A stretch of DNA of 64,000 nucleotides, from the NCBI GenBank assembly GCA_028551475.1, contig CM052360.1:26482682-26546681 (forward strand), written 5' to 3'. Position 1 is the first letter of the stretch. Each line of letters begins with the position of its first letter. Below, piece by piece: positions 47,711 to 60,299 of the stretch. The stretch comes from Casuarina equisetifolia (taxonomy: Eukaryota; Streptophyta; Magnoliopsida; Fagales; Casuarinaceae). The notes below the pieces were generated by a model, which saw only the letters and a program-made list of their open reading frames with translations, was not told the origin of the DNA and ran no database searches. The translations under genes were made by a program, and so were the position numbers.

Positions 47711-50700
47711 AAAAGTAAAGATTATTTATTCGGCAATCGTATCAATTTTTTTTATCCATGTTAATATGCAAAAAAAAAAAAAAGAAGCAAGAAGAGTGAT
47801 TCATGCAATGCCTCTTTCTATTTTTCTTTTTTTTTTTTTGGGTGAGTAAAAATTTCATTTGTTAAGAAAAAGGCGCTATCAAAGGCTTGTGAGTATGCCT
47901 TTTATCTTCTATTCAATCTTAATTTTGTGAACAAATTACTTTATTTTTCTGTTCTTGACCACATATGTTGTCCATTAACTCCATGATCACACCAAAGGGC
48001 CAACTTCCAATAATCATTTTGATGTTTGCTCAACAATTGTAAATACACTAAAATCACTCATTTTTTTTATAGATAGAAGAAAAAATCATGAAAAAATTAG
48101 CTCAAGAAAGATTTATTAAGGGAGGAAATGATGGTTAGTTCCAAATTAATGCACACAGATAAGCCAAAACAAAAGTTTGTTACAGCATTGGAAGATCAAT
48201 CCTGTCCCGAATGGGATTCAAATATTAGTGTTGGTGGCGGTAAAGTTTGATTAAAATTATTAAAAACGAACATGAAAATACAAAAATTGATACTATGCAA
48301 TGTCCAAATTCTTAAAAACAGATGTAATATTGATGTGACAGATTAATATTGTCGAAACGCCAAATTTCAATTATACGCCTGCCCTTTGCTATAGCACACT
48401 AAGTCTCTGTCACTCGTGGCCGCCGTTTGGTAAAATGTCTTTATCCATCCGTCGGAGTCCGGCTCCGTACGTTGGTGGCCACGCCTATTTGCCAACCCAC
48501 TACCATCCACTCGTTTCTGTCAGACATTTTCACGTCTTCTGGGTCTACATTAATCCTTCTAAGGTTTCAAGGGCCTGCGTAAATCAGTGCAGGTTTCAAA
48601 AGTCTCTAGTTTTCCTTGAATTTATTCATCAAGGTCCATAATGGAAGAGCCTACGTAAGCTATTATAGGTTTCAATAGTCTTTAGTTTTGCTTGGATTTA
48701 TTCGTAAAGGTCTAAAAGTGAAGATCGTTCCTCACATTCTGCCACTCGGTCCAATTTTCTGTGTTGTTAAAGCTACAAAAATTGACAAGAGAAACATGTG
48801 GTATGTTTTTCTTTCCTGTGTTCAGGACTTAGAAGCCCATAGTATCCCTATGATAAGGATGAAAAGATGAATTTATAGCCAACTATGTAGTTTAACACCG
48901 CTATCATGTTCTGTCTCCCAATGAGATTAAAATATTCTAACTTAGTGCTTTTATTATTTTCAATAGTGAAGAATGTTGCTACTTTGCGTTCAAGGATATG
49001 AAGGCAAATAGTGGTGATTATTGAAAATGAATTTATTTTTTATTTTAAATATTCTTAATTGTTGTTAAGGATGTAGGAAGTTAAACCCTTGTAAATTGGA
49101 GCAAAGAAAATTGGCATTGACAAAAATGAGAGAAAAAAGAACAAAAGAAAAAGCTTTTTGTAGTGTTAATGATAATGATGAACATATTTTCAATTTAACA
49201 AAGAATTAATAGGCAAAATGAGATTATTGCTTTCAGTACAAAATGATAGTTATCCATTTAAATATTCTACTTAAAGGAATTAATGGATCATTACTGTTGG
49301 TTTTTATAAGACAAACTAAGTTACTTTATTTTCTTATTTATCAATGTCTTATAGTTTAACACCATTTGTGTTAGATGTTGGAGAAGGAGAATCGTCATTG
49401 CCATCATTTATTAGTTCTTCTACAAATATTATAATATCCCTAGATTGTCCTTACTATTTATAAAGTCCCAAAATTTGAGGTAAGTCCAAAAATATAGGTA
49501 GCAGTACCATGAGTTAGAAACAAAAAATTACAAACCACTTTTAATTATAACTATGAAGACCATCTCTCCACCCGGGAATTCTGATATTGGAATTGGAAGC
49601 CTTAAAATTTGATGAGGATTTAAGTTACTACATGCTTGCACTCACTCGTTGCATCGCCAACCTCCATCAATTGGGTTGTGGCAGGATTCGACAATCAGAG
49701 ATATGGAAATAGCAGTCGATAGAGTGCTTGCATAGATTTCTCCAAGATGGCCAATGTTTAGGATAAGCAACCTTTGATCTTGTCGGATACCTTTCATCTT
49801 CTTTCTTATCATATCTTGTTTTCCTATATCTTTGAAACACGTCCACCAATTTTAATAGTCTATACAAATAACATTATAAAGGTTCCGCCAATAAAAGAAA
49901 TCTCCATTGTGCAAAGATAAACTACAACCAGTTCCACTGCTCCAGCTTCTAGCTCCTATCGAGTGAAATCCAAGACATATGCATAATAAAAAAGATCCAA
50001 AAATTAAAACCTTAAGAAAAATGTAGACCTACAGACAATTTAAGTGTTAGTGCTTTTGCGCAAATGGCTCAATAGGATGGTCCTCTGGCTTTCTTCTTTT
50101 AATTCTTGAGCAAGTAACACCAACATTATGTTTTAAAACTTTTTTAAGCCTTCTATTGGATGATATTACAAGACATCTAAGCACAACAAAAGTGATCCTG
50201 AACAGCCTCCAACTTGTTAACAACCCTTAAAAGCTTGATTTGTTGGGTAAATACATCTTGCAATGCCAATATTCACTAACGGTTGCTTGCACTAATTCAT
50301 TTCACCATTAACCTCTACTTATTGTTGCCATGTTAGGATGTGAGGATATGTGATGTGTCAATAGCAATCGATAGAATAAGGTTGCAGTTAATTCCATTGC
50401 ATTAGATTAATGAAATTGTTGAGTCTACTTCCATCGGCTACTAAACCTTTATCATATGTAAATATGACATAACTCAGTTATCTCGAATTAAATGAAATGC
50501 CTAACTTAGATAAGGAGTTAAAGTCACAAATTCATCATCTTTCTTATATACCTGGAAATAGAAGTATTATGTCCAAATATATATCAAATGATGGATTTAA
50601 ACCATCTATAAGGATACATGTTAGAAAGAACCAAAGCCTGGTCACATTGTTAGGTGATATGTCAATAGCAGTCCGTAGAGCGCATGTGAAGGAGTCCCAT

Positions 50701-50755
50701 GAAGAAAGAAAAAAAAAAAAAAAAAAGGTCAGTTTTTTCTAACATGTATGGGGCA
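47711..50755. other. Gene-free stretch with a DC1 flank relic
   Basis: No coding region recognised. 48530-48870 is a diverged copy of the DC1 upstream region (words 'GGTTTCAA-AGTCT', 'TTTATTCGT', 'AAAGCTACAAAA'). The rest is AT-rich. Confidence 0.45.
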
Positions 50756-50951
50756 GGTGAAGATCAAACATTATTTGAGAGAAAAAAGAGAGAGAAATCA
50801 GCGTCTGTCCCGCGTACAATTGCCCCATCTCTCGCATGCGCCTTCAATTGAGCATCCAGCCATCCCGATTCAGGACCACCTGCCCCATCCGACACTTGTC
50901 AGACGCTGATTTCTCTCTTCTTTCTCTCAAATTATGTTTGGTCTTCATCTT
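50756..50951. mobile_element. MITE with ~45-50 bp terminal inverted repeats
   Basis: The left arm (50756-50808: GAAGATCAAACATTATTTGA, then a GA-rich part, then AAATCAGCGTCTG) is the near-perfect reverse complement of the right arm (50900-50951: CAGACGCTGATTTCTCTCTT, then AATTATGTTTGGTCTTC). About 90 bases separate the arms, so the transcript or single strand would fold into a long hairpin. There is no coding capacity. The target duplication is not clear, so the superfamily is left open. Confidence 0.7.
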
Positions 50952-51270
50952 CATCGATTGTCGCAATTCGGCGCATGATTTGTATGTTGTAAGAAAGTCA
51001 TGTTCTAAACGGGACCCAGAGCCGGTTGATGCCATGGGACCGCAATCTGGGACCTCCGTCTCCGTCTGCTTCCCTTATTGACTGAACAAGGTCATCATCT
51101 TGGGCCTCCAAAATAAAATCGAGTTCAAACTGCGAGGAATATTAAACATTCAGGGCCATATTGAAAAGGAGAATACTTATGAAATGTAAGTCATAATGAG
51201 GTGGACTTTGGCCTTCATCTCTTACGCACTTCAATCAAAGCACCCACTTGGAGATGATAAATGTTTCGGC

Positions 51271-51373
51271 TATTGGAGGATTAAAATATCCAGTCTCACA
51301 TTGAGTAAGGCTTCTGCTAACAACATACTATTATACAGTTCTGTGTTTTAGTTGAGCCCTTCAATTTCTAATA
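51271..51373 (+). mobile_element. Remnant of the 59-kb TRIM family, plus orientation
   Basis: The block reads TTGGAGGATTAAAATATCCA, then 'CAGTTCTGTGTTTTAGTTG' and 'CCCTTCAATTTCTAATA'. That is the terminal repeat of the TRIM at 59093-59444 in the opposite orientation and about 25 bases shorter. A few internal bases (CCGGC) follow, so this is a terminal repeat with a scrap of interior. It is clearly older than the 59 kb copy. Confidence 0.75.
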
Positions 51374-52897
51374 CCGGCTTATGAAGGTTTTAAGAATGCT
51401 GATAACTCTGCGTTTTGGGTCTTCAAATCAGGTGACTCACAAAAGAAAAAGCGAATAATCATAGAAACCTTAGTACCACATTAGTATTACCATGAAACCA
51501 TGCCCTGCCTGCAAAATGACCAGTATTACTAGGCTGTTTTGATTAAGAATTTACAAAGAAAAGTGCACCTCACAAATTCATAGCTAGATCTTCTAGTTCC
51601 GCTTGAGTCACCATCTCATTGTCCAAAACCAATGGAAAAACTTTGTCATTTGTTACATTCTCCACAGTTCTTCCCTCAAATTTATCTCTTGTTTCCTATC
51701 CCCAGTGCTGAAAAACTGCTCTGCTTCCTTCTCTATCATGTAAAACCCTTGATTTTATTTTGCAAGCCTTAGAATATCTATCACGAGTCATGACAGATTT
51801 AAAATCCCATAAACCATATTCGTTCCTCTTGATGTGGGGCTCTGTCCAGCTACAATTCACCGATCTCCAAATAGTCACTGAATTGCTCGCCATCGGCATG
51901 CTCTTGGTGTTCCATCATGTGGCCAACGCTCATATCTACCGAAAATATGTAACAATGGGGCCCAACTCAATTAATTGTGGTAGGATCTAGCGTTAGTGAT
52001 ATGTCATATCAGTTAGTGAAGCATTTGTAAAAGAGTCCCATCGTGTCTCTTTGGTGGGCATCAGGCCACTAAATAATTCAATACCATGTACATTTATCCT
52101 ATCAATCCATTGTTATCAACAAGTTGTCCTCACACCTGTTTTCGCTTTTGCGATGTCTCTAAAATTATCAATGTCTCAGATAAACATACTTTTTTATATT
52201 TTAAATTACCTTATTATCTTTTATAATATATGAAAAGTCATAAACTACATGAAAGACAATGTAAAACTATATATGATTAAGAAGTAGGTGGCAGGATAAT
52301 CTCTGTCTTCCTTGTTTAATTTCTGCGGCCATTGACATTAACAAAATTTCTTAAGCCTTTTGTTGGATGGTATTGCAAAAAATATGTACAATGGAACTCA
52401 ACAATGTAGTACATCTAAATGAAAATTATTCAAGAAGAACCTACCAATTGTTAGCAAGATACTCTATAATAATTGACATGCTCCTAAAACACAACTTCCA
52501 GGTTCAAAACTTTATATCTTATGAAACTTAGAAAAGTGCTTCTGGGCTTTCAACTAATTCATTTGTCTAACAAGAGCAGGCAGACAATCTCTCCATCTCA
52601 CCAATTACAAGTTGGTACTCGAGATGATCTCTATCTTCCTTCTTTTTTTTGTATTATGTGTATTAGTTTGTACCATTAGAAAAGCAAATGATAAATGCCC
52701 AATTTATTTTAATTGTGATAATTTGATTAGTTAATTTTAATTTTGTTGTTAAGGTTATTATTATTATTATTTTTATCTTAATATTCTTTTTCATAATATA
52801 AGTACTTGTCCTTCAGTTCAAAAATCTATAATCTGAAAATAATTTCATTTGTTTTTCATCCATTTCCACAATTTTGCAGTAATTGATCTGAGATCAT

Positions 52898-53071
52898 ATG
52901 ACGACCAATAAGGACAAATTAGAATCTTACAGCAGTTATTCCCACGGTAGCCCCATGGTGTCAATGACGCTTGAGAATGAAGCACCTGCTAACTTCATTT
53001 GCCAAGCAAAAATGAGTTACACTGACCGGAAAGATGTGAAGCAAATTTTTTTTAATACCACTAGCATATAG
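52898..53071 (+). CDS. Possible short open frame, unknown
   Basis: The ATG at 52898 opens 57 codons to TAG at 53069. The product is hydrophilic with balanced composition (contains SYSHGSPMVSMTLENEA and AKMSYTDRKDVKQ), more protein-like than the surrounding AT-rich frames. There is no domain, signal peptide, splice context or duplicate. It could be a fragment of a larger lost gene or chance. Confidence 0.18.
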   Translation: MTTNKDKLESYSSYSHGSPMVSMTLENEAPANFICQAKMSYTDRKDVKQIFFNTTSI

Positions 53072-53184
53072 ATGTAGCCAAAAACGTGAAAAATTTACAT
53101 ACAAGCAAAGAGTTCCAATTCTAACCAATCTATTTTGAAAAACAATTATATATAATGCGATTCTTGCTAACTACAGCAAGAATC

Positions 53185-56050
53185 TTATTTCTCTTGACTT
53201 ATTTTGGTGAACGTTTCAGCTCGACACGTGTGGTGGATAAAAATGTCACATTGAGCAGATTTTAGAGTGATCGAGCCATCCCCGAAAATCTTCTGCCACC
53301 AGGACCAGTCCCAAAAGCATATATGTAAGGGTCGACCACAAGCATCGCATGTAGAGGCGTCTTCCATGCTTCCAGCAAAAGCAAGAGAATGTGGATGACA
53401 ACCTTCAAGTTTAAGGCAATCTCCAATGATGCATTGTAAATGGACGGTAAGGTCACATTTTTCACACCAATACAATCTACTAGTTGGATCTCTTCTTTTC
53501 TCACAAATTAAACAGTAATTTTCTTCATTTTCATACATAGAGGTGAGTGTCAAAAGATGTGGATGATATGAATATTTTACTACAAACGGAAGAGTGATAC
53601 AATTCATACATAATTTGAAGTCGCAATCACCAATGCATACATAATTCACCCTTTTTTCGCCACAACCATCGCAAGTCTCATCAAATGTTTCTGCTTGGAA
53701 GAGGGGATCCTGGGGGTGAAAAATATGTTCAAGGGCTTCAGGAGCTAAACAACATTGAACATCCAAAAAGTAGATGCACTCATCACATCTATAGAAGAAG
53801 CCCTCACGAGAACGGTGACAGCCATCACAACTGGTCACACTTTCACTCTCAACTAGAGTGAGCGGTTGTTCATGAAATATTCCACTATTAATGATTTTGG
53901 GTATTTTTGCACATCTAACATGCAAGAAGAAATCACATTCAGTACATTTATAAAATGGAGGAAAGACTATGAATTGCATACAAGCCCCACAACGCTTGTC
54001 ATGCCTAGATTCTTCATGACTCAAGATCAACTTATGTTGTGGGTGAATAAAGCTTTCGATCTCTTGAGGTCCAACCCTTCCTGCCTTTGCCATCTTTGAC
54101 CCCTCCACCAAATAAACCAAATGAATTGCGTACTCATTGCAATTACGGGGCTTCTTAGTTGCATCCTTGTCCTCTCGGTTTTTTCCACACTTGAGATGGA
54201 CAATATAATCACATTTCTTACAATAGTAAGCTCCATACCTTGTATTCACCCGTCTACGACAGAGTCGACAAAATACCCTATCCTGCTTCTTGACTCAATG
54301 AACAGAATAAGTGCAACTGAGGTAGTTTTCATGTACTGTAGTTAGGATGGTGTGTGGAAAATCAAATGGCCAATAAAGACCGACTTCTCTTCTACCAAAA
54401 ATAGACCATTAATGATCTCCTCTATTACAGCTACCAAAGCAACACCAAGATAACTCGGCACATGATCAAACTTTCCTATCAATAAGACAAAGCAACCACC
54501 TGAAGAACATTATGCCGATTAATGTCTCGATGATCATGAAGAATGTTTCTCTCTTATCTTGCTGTAAATTTTTCTTTCAACCTTGCGAAATGCCTTTTTC
54601 TAATTATGGAGTTACCAATACCCTCAACATCTTCTAAATTGGTGCTTTTGCATTTGCACTTGCAGAGAATGTTACCATTTTGCTTTAACTTGGGTTTCGC
54701 GAGGTTAGGAGCGTGGCCAGGGACAAGGAGGAATGGTGATGGTTAAGGAAAATAAATGTATTTTCCTTTTCCTTTTTAATTTCTGAATGGTGTTAAGGAT
54801 ATTGAAGATCACGCCCTTTTAATTTCCTTCCATTAACAAAATGAGTGAAAGAACCGAAGCCAAAAAGAAAGGAACATTAAATGATACTAGCTAAGAATCC
54901 CTATGTTCTTTTTAGCAGACTGGCAGTGGGATAATTTAAAATTAGTCAAATGTTGTTGATCAACCTAAAAAACATGAGAAAAAACATATTAAAAGTTCTT
55001 AGGGATGAAAAAGCCCTAACATATATAGAACCCAAATGTAAACTATTGCATTGTCATAAGATCTCACTTTAACTGCTTGATGAATAACTAAATAGAAAAA
55101 TTAATTCCAACAGTATCCAAATTCTAAACAACGGCTAGATCAGTGATTTAGTGAGTAAAAACATATGCTTGTGCCAGTATTCAAAACTTTTACTCAACAC
55201 AGCTGGGCGCAGTCACTAGTTGCACTGCTTGCCTCTGTTAATCGTCGTTATGGTACCGTCCAAGGGCAGGTAATATGTCAATAGCAATCGGTAGGGTACT
55301 GCTAAAGGTTCCATTATGTTCAATTTATGCTCAATACGTCAGTGAAAAATTCGAGTAACTAGTTAGCATGGAAAGCAATGCGAACGGAGCAAAAGCTATC
55401 CCGTCGTCTTCTTCGCTCGAGAGGTTCGTAAAGCTAGTCCAAATATTTTAGGAAAGGGGATCCTCATAAGGTTTAAAGGGCCCAAAAAGCAAGTTATAGA
55501 TTGTGTGTTCGTGGAAGCCAGGAGAAGAAATTTAGAAAAGTGGTAAGTAAACCTCGCAACTTTCATAACGGTAATACAAGGATTTCTTGGTTTTTATGCA
55601 AGCATTACATTTTTCCTGTTTTGCTAGGAGAGTAAGCACGTGGTCTGAACGCAGGGGATGCAGAACCACAAGGGATAACTCGGCGCAAGATTTGTGCAGG
55701 AGAAAGGTACATCCAAGGAAGGAGCATTTGTACGCAGGAAGAGACGGTGTTTGCTAGCATCCCCAGCAAACAACTTCCTCTTCATCTCTATTCTCCACCT
55801 CTTTTACCAACATCAAGTGATGGTTGCTCTAGTGGAAATGGTATTTTATCCTCTCTTCCCTATGTTTTGTGGCTGGAGGGCAATATTTATGTTGGATAAA
55901 ATCGTATTCCAAGCATTTGAAGCCGGGACCCAACGCTTGTTCCCAGCACAGCCCACAATTAGTTTTGTCGCTGACATCATGTGCAAGCTCTTCTAAAAAC
56001 ATCATGCGATGCCATGGACCGAGATTGTAGAAGTTCATCTCCGGCTCCAT
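53185..56050 (-). pseudogene. Large DC1 pseudogene
   Basis: A paralogue of the gene at 45269-47122, split in two. The N-terminal part (56050-55620) starts MEPEMNFYNLGPWHRMMFLE and covers modules 1-3 (CWEQALGPGFKC, LPAYKCSFLGCTFLLHKSC) but has at least two TAG codons. The C-terminal part (54360-53185) covers modules 5-10. From 54249 down it is open for 354 codons (RYGAYYCKKCDYIVHLKC, FPPFYKCTECDFFLHVRC, YRCDECIYFLDVQC, YHPHLLTLT, YWCEKCDLTVHLQC), ending with its own stop. The piece just above 54249 has a stop and shifted frame. About 1.2 kb between the halves is mostly foreign, with a scrap (54590-54780) like the flank of the 43 kb relic. The long open C-terminal frame suggests fairly recent loss. 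Confidence 0.85.
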
Positions 56051-56059
56051 TTATCTTTC

Positions 56060-59000
56060 ACACACACAATCAAAGGCCTCACTAAAGGATAAAAGATGAT
56101 TAGTATTGGAACTGGTGAAGAATTCGAACTAGCTAATAGCTGCTTACGCGATAAGGATCCGAAAAGTCGGCCAGCAGTGATATAAATTTAAAAAGAAAAT
56201 TAAAACTAATCAGTTGAAAAGGCCCGGTTCAAATGCATGTAATAATAAATGTATTAAATTACTCAAACTTTATAGATAAATGAAGCGGCTTAATAAAAAT
56301 AGTTTATCAAATATCTCGGATTTTAAAAATTATAATAAATTACTGTTAAAATTTTTAATTATAGCCTCTATTTTTTTTTCTCTCATTAAAACTTTTAGAT
56401 CTAAAATTATGAAAATAGATGAGTACTTTATGAATTAATAATGCATTAGAACATCTGATGTAAATTGTTACAATATGAAAAGATGGTTAAATATATTTAA
56501 AATAAATAATTATATTATATTGTTTATCAATTCTCTTGGTAATTTTAAACTACTCTATTACTTATAAAGTTATACGTTATCTCTAGGCCAAAAATTTAAA
56601 ATTTAAATATTTTAAAACAGTCTTACAGAACTAGAATGCTTGCACTATTGTAACATTGAAAATTATGTATTCGTGAATAGTCTGGTGTGACCATAAAAAT
56701 TGATCAATTTGAGTGGCTCTAGGCAATTGATGTGATTTTTGTTTGCCACTTTCCCCTGTTCCTGCGTGACACCAGAGGTTCTGCAAAGAAACAGCCGGCT
56801 TTTTAAGATCAAAGATGCAAATTTTTGAGAACTAGGATTTTAAGATCAATGATGCCTTTAAAACTGATCAACGTGCGTTTCTCGCTCTCATTTTCTTTTG
56901 TCCGTATGCCACATCAGCACTGGTGCAGACAATATGCCGACCTTCTCAAAAATTGGAACTTGGATTCAAATTTTTGAGATCGACAATGCCTTTAAACCCG
57001 ATGAAACCGAGAAGTTCCTGATCGCATGCCTATCTAGCAGTCATCATTGACACCGGCAGCTGCGAAAAATCTGCACCTCCTTTGACATCTACCAGGCCAA
57101 GTAACTTTCATTGTCAATACTACGGTAAAATTAATTTTAGTCGGCGATTTAAGATCCCGTTCATTCTTGAAAGAAAGTATAGTTTATATCTTAAATGTTT
57201 CATTTAATTTTTTTACATGTTAAAATATTTGTTATGGAGCTTTCATTCGTAATTTTAGAATATAAATTCTACGTATGATATTTCATCCTTGTGAGTTAAG
57301 TTTTCTTTTTGGATGCTCCGATGAAATGATATTTAAGAATAAGAGGTAAATATATTCTCATATTAGTATTTCAGGAAAGTGTTTTTCTTATATATAAATT
57401 TTTTTTATATTCGAACACGGTAATAGCTAATTATTGCTTGCTTCTCAAACAACCTGCTGGCTCACTACTCCCATTTTATTCTCGAATGTTTCACAAACTT
57501 GATAAGGATCCCAAAAGTAAAAAATTAAAAAAATTAAAACTAATCAACTGGAAGGGCCCACTTCCAAATCCTTTTGACCCGGTTCAATGGTACGCGATAA
57601 TAAGCGCACTAAATTAAAAACTTTAGATATAAATGCAATAAGTGGTTTGAAAAGTTACAATAAATTATCCAAAATCAAGAAAATGGAGGCATGTACTATG
57701 AATTAATAACGCTTTAGATCACGTGATGCAATAAAACCAAAATTTTCACTTCTACTACTTTTTGGAGACATCAAATAAAATTTCTGTTTCTTATGCGAAA
57801 TAATTCTTTTTAATTCAACCAAATGCATTACTTTGTATAATGATAATTAAAAAGATTAAACAGAAACAAATATAAAAAAAATCAAGCATTAAATATTGAC
57901 AGCTAATAAAAATTCTAGAGAACCAACTCTCCAAATTGGAAAGTTACAGTCAATCAACATGCCTTTTTATCTCTCGTATTCCTCTGTTCCCGTCGACCCT
58001 CGCACTTCTGCGAAGAATCCGCTGGCCTTTCTAGACCCACGATGCAAATTTTCGAGATGTACAATTTTTAGACCAACAATGCCTTTAAAATTGAGTAGTC
58101 CACATGTACGACCCCAACACCTCTGCAAAGAATCTGCCGGCCTTTTCAGATCCTAATGCTTCAGATCAACCTTTCTTGAGTAGGCCTTGACGGTATGGCC
58201 ATTTTAGCTGGTATCGACGCTACTGTCCATACGATCCTCGAAGTCTCCAGAATTAGTCCACATCTTTTAGGAAAGAGGTTCCTCACAAGATTTCAGGGGT
58301 CTCAATAAACAAGTGCGGGTTTCAAAGTCTTTTAACTTTTGTTTTGATTTATTCGTCAAAAACAAAAAATCCCATGTTCTTGTGCAATACCTTTTCTTTT
58401 TCTATCTTATCTTATTTTTGCACCATCGACGAATGTCTAATCAGGTCCCAGTGGGCAACAGAGCACCAAACAATGCAACAAAAATCTTTCAAAGATTTCA
58501 AAAGTCATTGTCTTATCACCTTACTTCATCATTTCACGCCGCGGATTAGTCGCTAAAGCCGAGAGCTTTTATCGAATTCTTATTATATTTGAGCTTTTAG
58601 GGAATTCTTGTTGGGCAACACACCAGTGAATAATCCAAGAGCAAGTCTTCGCTTTTCCTGCCAATTCACTGCTATGGACACGTCCTGTCATAGATACACC
58701 AAATCTGCAAAATTAGTCCACACTTAAAAAAGAAAGCGAATCCCCTTTAAGAAAAAAAAAAAAAAAGCGTCAACTTGGAATCAGCAAACCGGGTCATCCG
58801 GGTTATCGGGCTGGAAGAACCAGCACCTCCCTCCTCCCTGTCACGGGTTCAACTATGTATCCATTGGCTTACCGTCTTAGTACGAATCAATCGATCCATT
58901 TTTTATGTTATTGTGACATACCTTTCATATTATACATTGTCTTTGCGTTATTACTTTTGTTCTCTCTACCCGCCTTATTACAACATAAAACTCCACAGTT

Positions 59001-59092
59001 CCTCAATTTCCAGGAATAACACGTATTTCCACAAAGCCCACTTGTGGTTGGGCTATAGTGCTATGGATGTTGTACCTGTAAATCAGAAATAC
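56060..59092. other. Repeated DC1 5'-flank modules without a gene
   Basis: No gene is seen. 56090-56420 and 57500-57700 are related ('GATAAGGATCC-AAA', 'AACTAATCA-CTG', 'CCCGGTTCAA') and both match the flank of the 36 kb DC1 relic. 56750-57010 and 57940-58160 contain several copies of a ~100-base GC-richer module with 'TCTGC-AAGAA', 'GCCGGC' and 'AATGCCTTTAAA'. 58220-58440 and 58600-58760 match the flank of the intact DC1 gene; the second is especially close (GGGCAACACACC-GTGAATAAT). Confidence 0.5.
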
Positions 59093-59444
59093 TATTAGAA
59101 ATTGAAGGGCCCAACTAAAACACAGAACTGTGCAATAGTGGGTTGCTAGCGGAAGCTTATAAGGCCAGGCTCTCCTGTCGCCTTACCCAATGTGGGACTG
59201 GATATTTTAATCCTCCAACACTCCCCCGCAGTCTCACGTTGGGCGCGGTGAGAGGTGGGACCAGTCTAGAGGGACCACACCAAGGTAGGCAGGACACAGG
59301 GCCGGCTTCGATACCATATTAGAAATTGAAGGGCCCAACTAAAACATAGAACTGTGCAATAGTGGGTTGCTAGCGGAAGCTTATAAGGCCAAGCTCTCTT
59401 GTCGCCTTACCCAATGTGGGACTGGATATTTTAATCCTCCAACA
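59093..59444 (-). mobile_element. Complete TRIM (terminal-repeat retrotransposon in miniature)
   Basis: 352 bp in total. The terminal direct repeats (59093-59220 and 59317-59444, 128 bp each) differ at only a few bases. Read on the minus strand each starts TGTTGGAGG and ends TTTCTAATA. Directly inside the 5' repeat is TGGTATCGAAGCC, a primer-binding site for initiator tRNA-Met. Just before the 3' repeat is a purine tract (GGGGGAG). It is flanked by the target duplication AAATAC (59087-59092 and 59445-59450). There is no coding sequence, so it depended on another element's enzymes. The near-identical repeats point to a young insertion. There is no 5S rRNA-like segment, so it is not a Cassandra element. 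Confidence 0.9.
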
Positions 59445-59689
59445 AATACATCATCGAAATACTTGTTACTAAACAGGTTTATGTTGTAATAAGGACTCAA
59501 ATAATTTTGCCTACAACTAAAACTTTGCAGGTCCTAAGGATCCAAATACACATATAGTAAATAGAAATCTCCTGGAGTAGTTTGGTGTGCAAGACACTTA
59601 TGAAAAATTCAACAGCTCCCAAAGCTTATCTTCTCAACTCATTACTTACCACATGTTACAATCATAATTATTTCTAGATCCTCGAAGTT

Positions 59690-60010
59690 TGTAAAATTTG
59701 TCATCATCTTTTAAAAAAAAGGGATCATCTTAAGATTTAAAGGGCCTACATAAATGAATGTTGGTTTCAGAAGTCTTTAACTTTTGCATTAATTTTTTTT
59801 TTTTTTGGTCAACATCTAAGAATGAAGATTGTTCATTGCATTTTGTCAATCGGATCAACTTTTTATTTTTATAAAGCTACAAAAGACAGAGCAAAAGGTA
59901 GATTATTTTTCTTTCACGTGATCATGCTTGTCAATTTCGCTAAAAAACCAATCGTGTCTTAAACTTATGTTTAGGACAAGTATCCTATAGTGTTTAGGTA
60001 CATATAGAAA
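59690..60010. repeat. DC1 upstream-region relic
   Basis: A diverged copy of the sequence upstream of the intact DC1 gene: 'AATCGGATCAACTTTTT', 'AAAGCTACAAAAGACA', 'CACGTGATCATG' and 'TTAGGACAAGTATCCTATAG'. It is followed by nothing recognisable as a DC1 coding part. Confidence 0.55.
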
Positions 60011-60299
60011 TGAATAAATAAGCAATTATGTAGTTTAACAGTACTTCTATGTCTTGGGATAATAATTTAATTACAAATAATATGTAAGAATTTCACTTGT
60101 AAGTGGTGATAAAAAATTTCGTCTCAAATGAGACTCTTTTACAGGATCTAAGCATTGATCATGGATAAATAATGGATTTAATATGCATAACATAAATAGA
60201 TTAGAAGACATACCGTATTTTTCCATTTGTGCCATCATTTTGGACTAAGTCTTCCACTCTATTCTCTCCAAATACTGGCTCGATGAGATAGCTAAAAGT

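Noticed and set aside
51760-51990. 76-codon plus-strand frame
   Set aside because: No domain, and a competing frame of similar length lies on the other strand; no support as a gene.
57896-58156. 86-codon plus-strand frame with an internal repeat (PVDPRTSAKNPLAF / HVRPQHLCKESAGLF)
   Set aside because: The apparent peptide repeat comes from the ~100-base non-coding module repeated across 56.7-58.2 kb; the frame is not shared by the other module copies.
59093-59444. Cassandra-type TRIM with a 5S rRNA segment
   Set aside because: The 128-bp repeat shows no 5S internal promoter boxes that I can recognise; it fits an ordinary TRIM.
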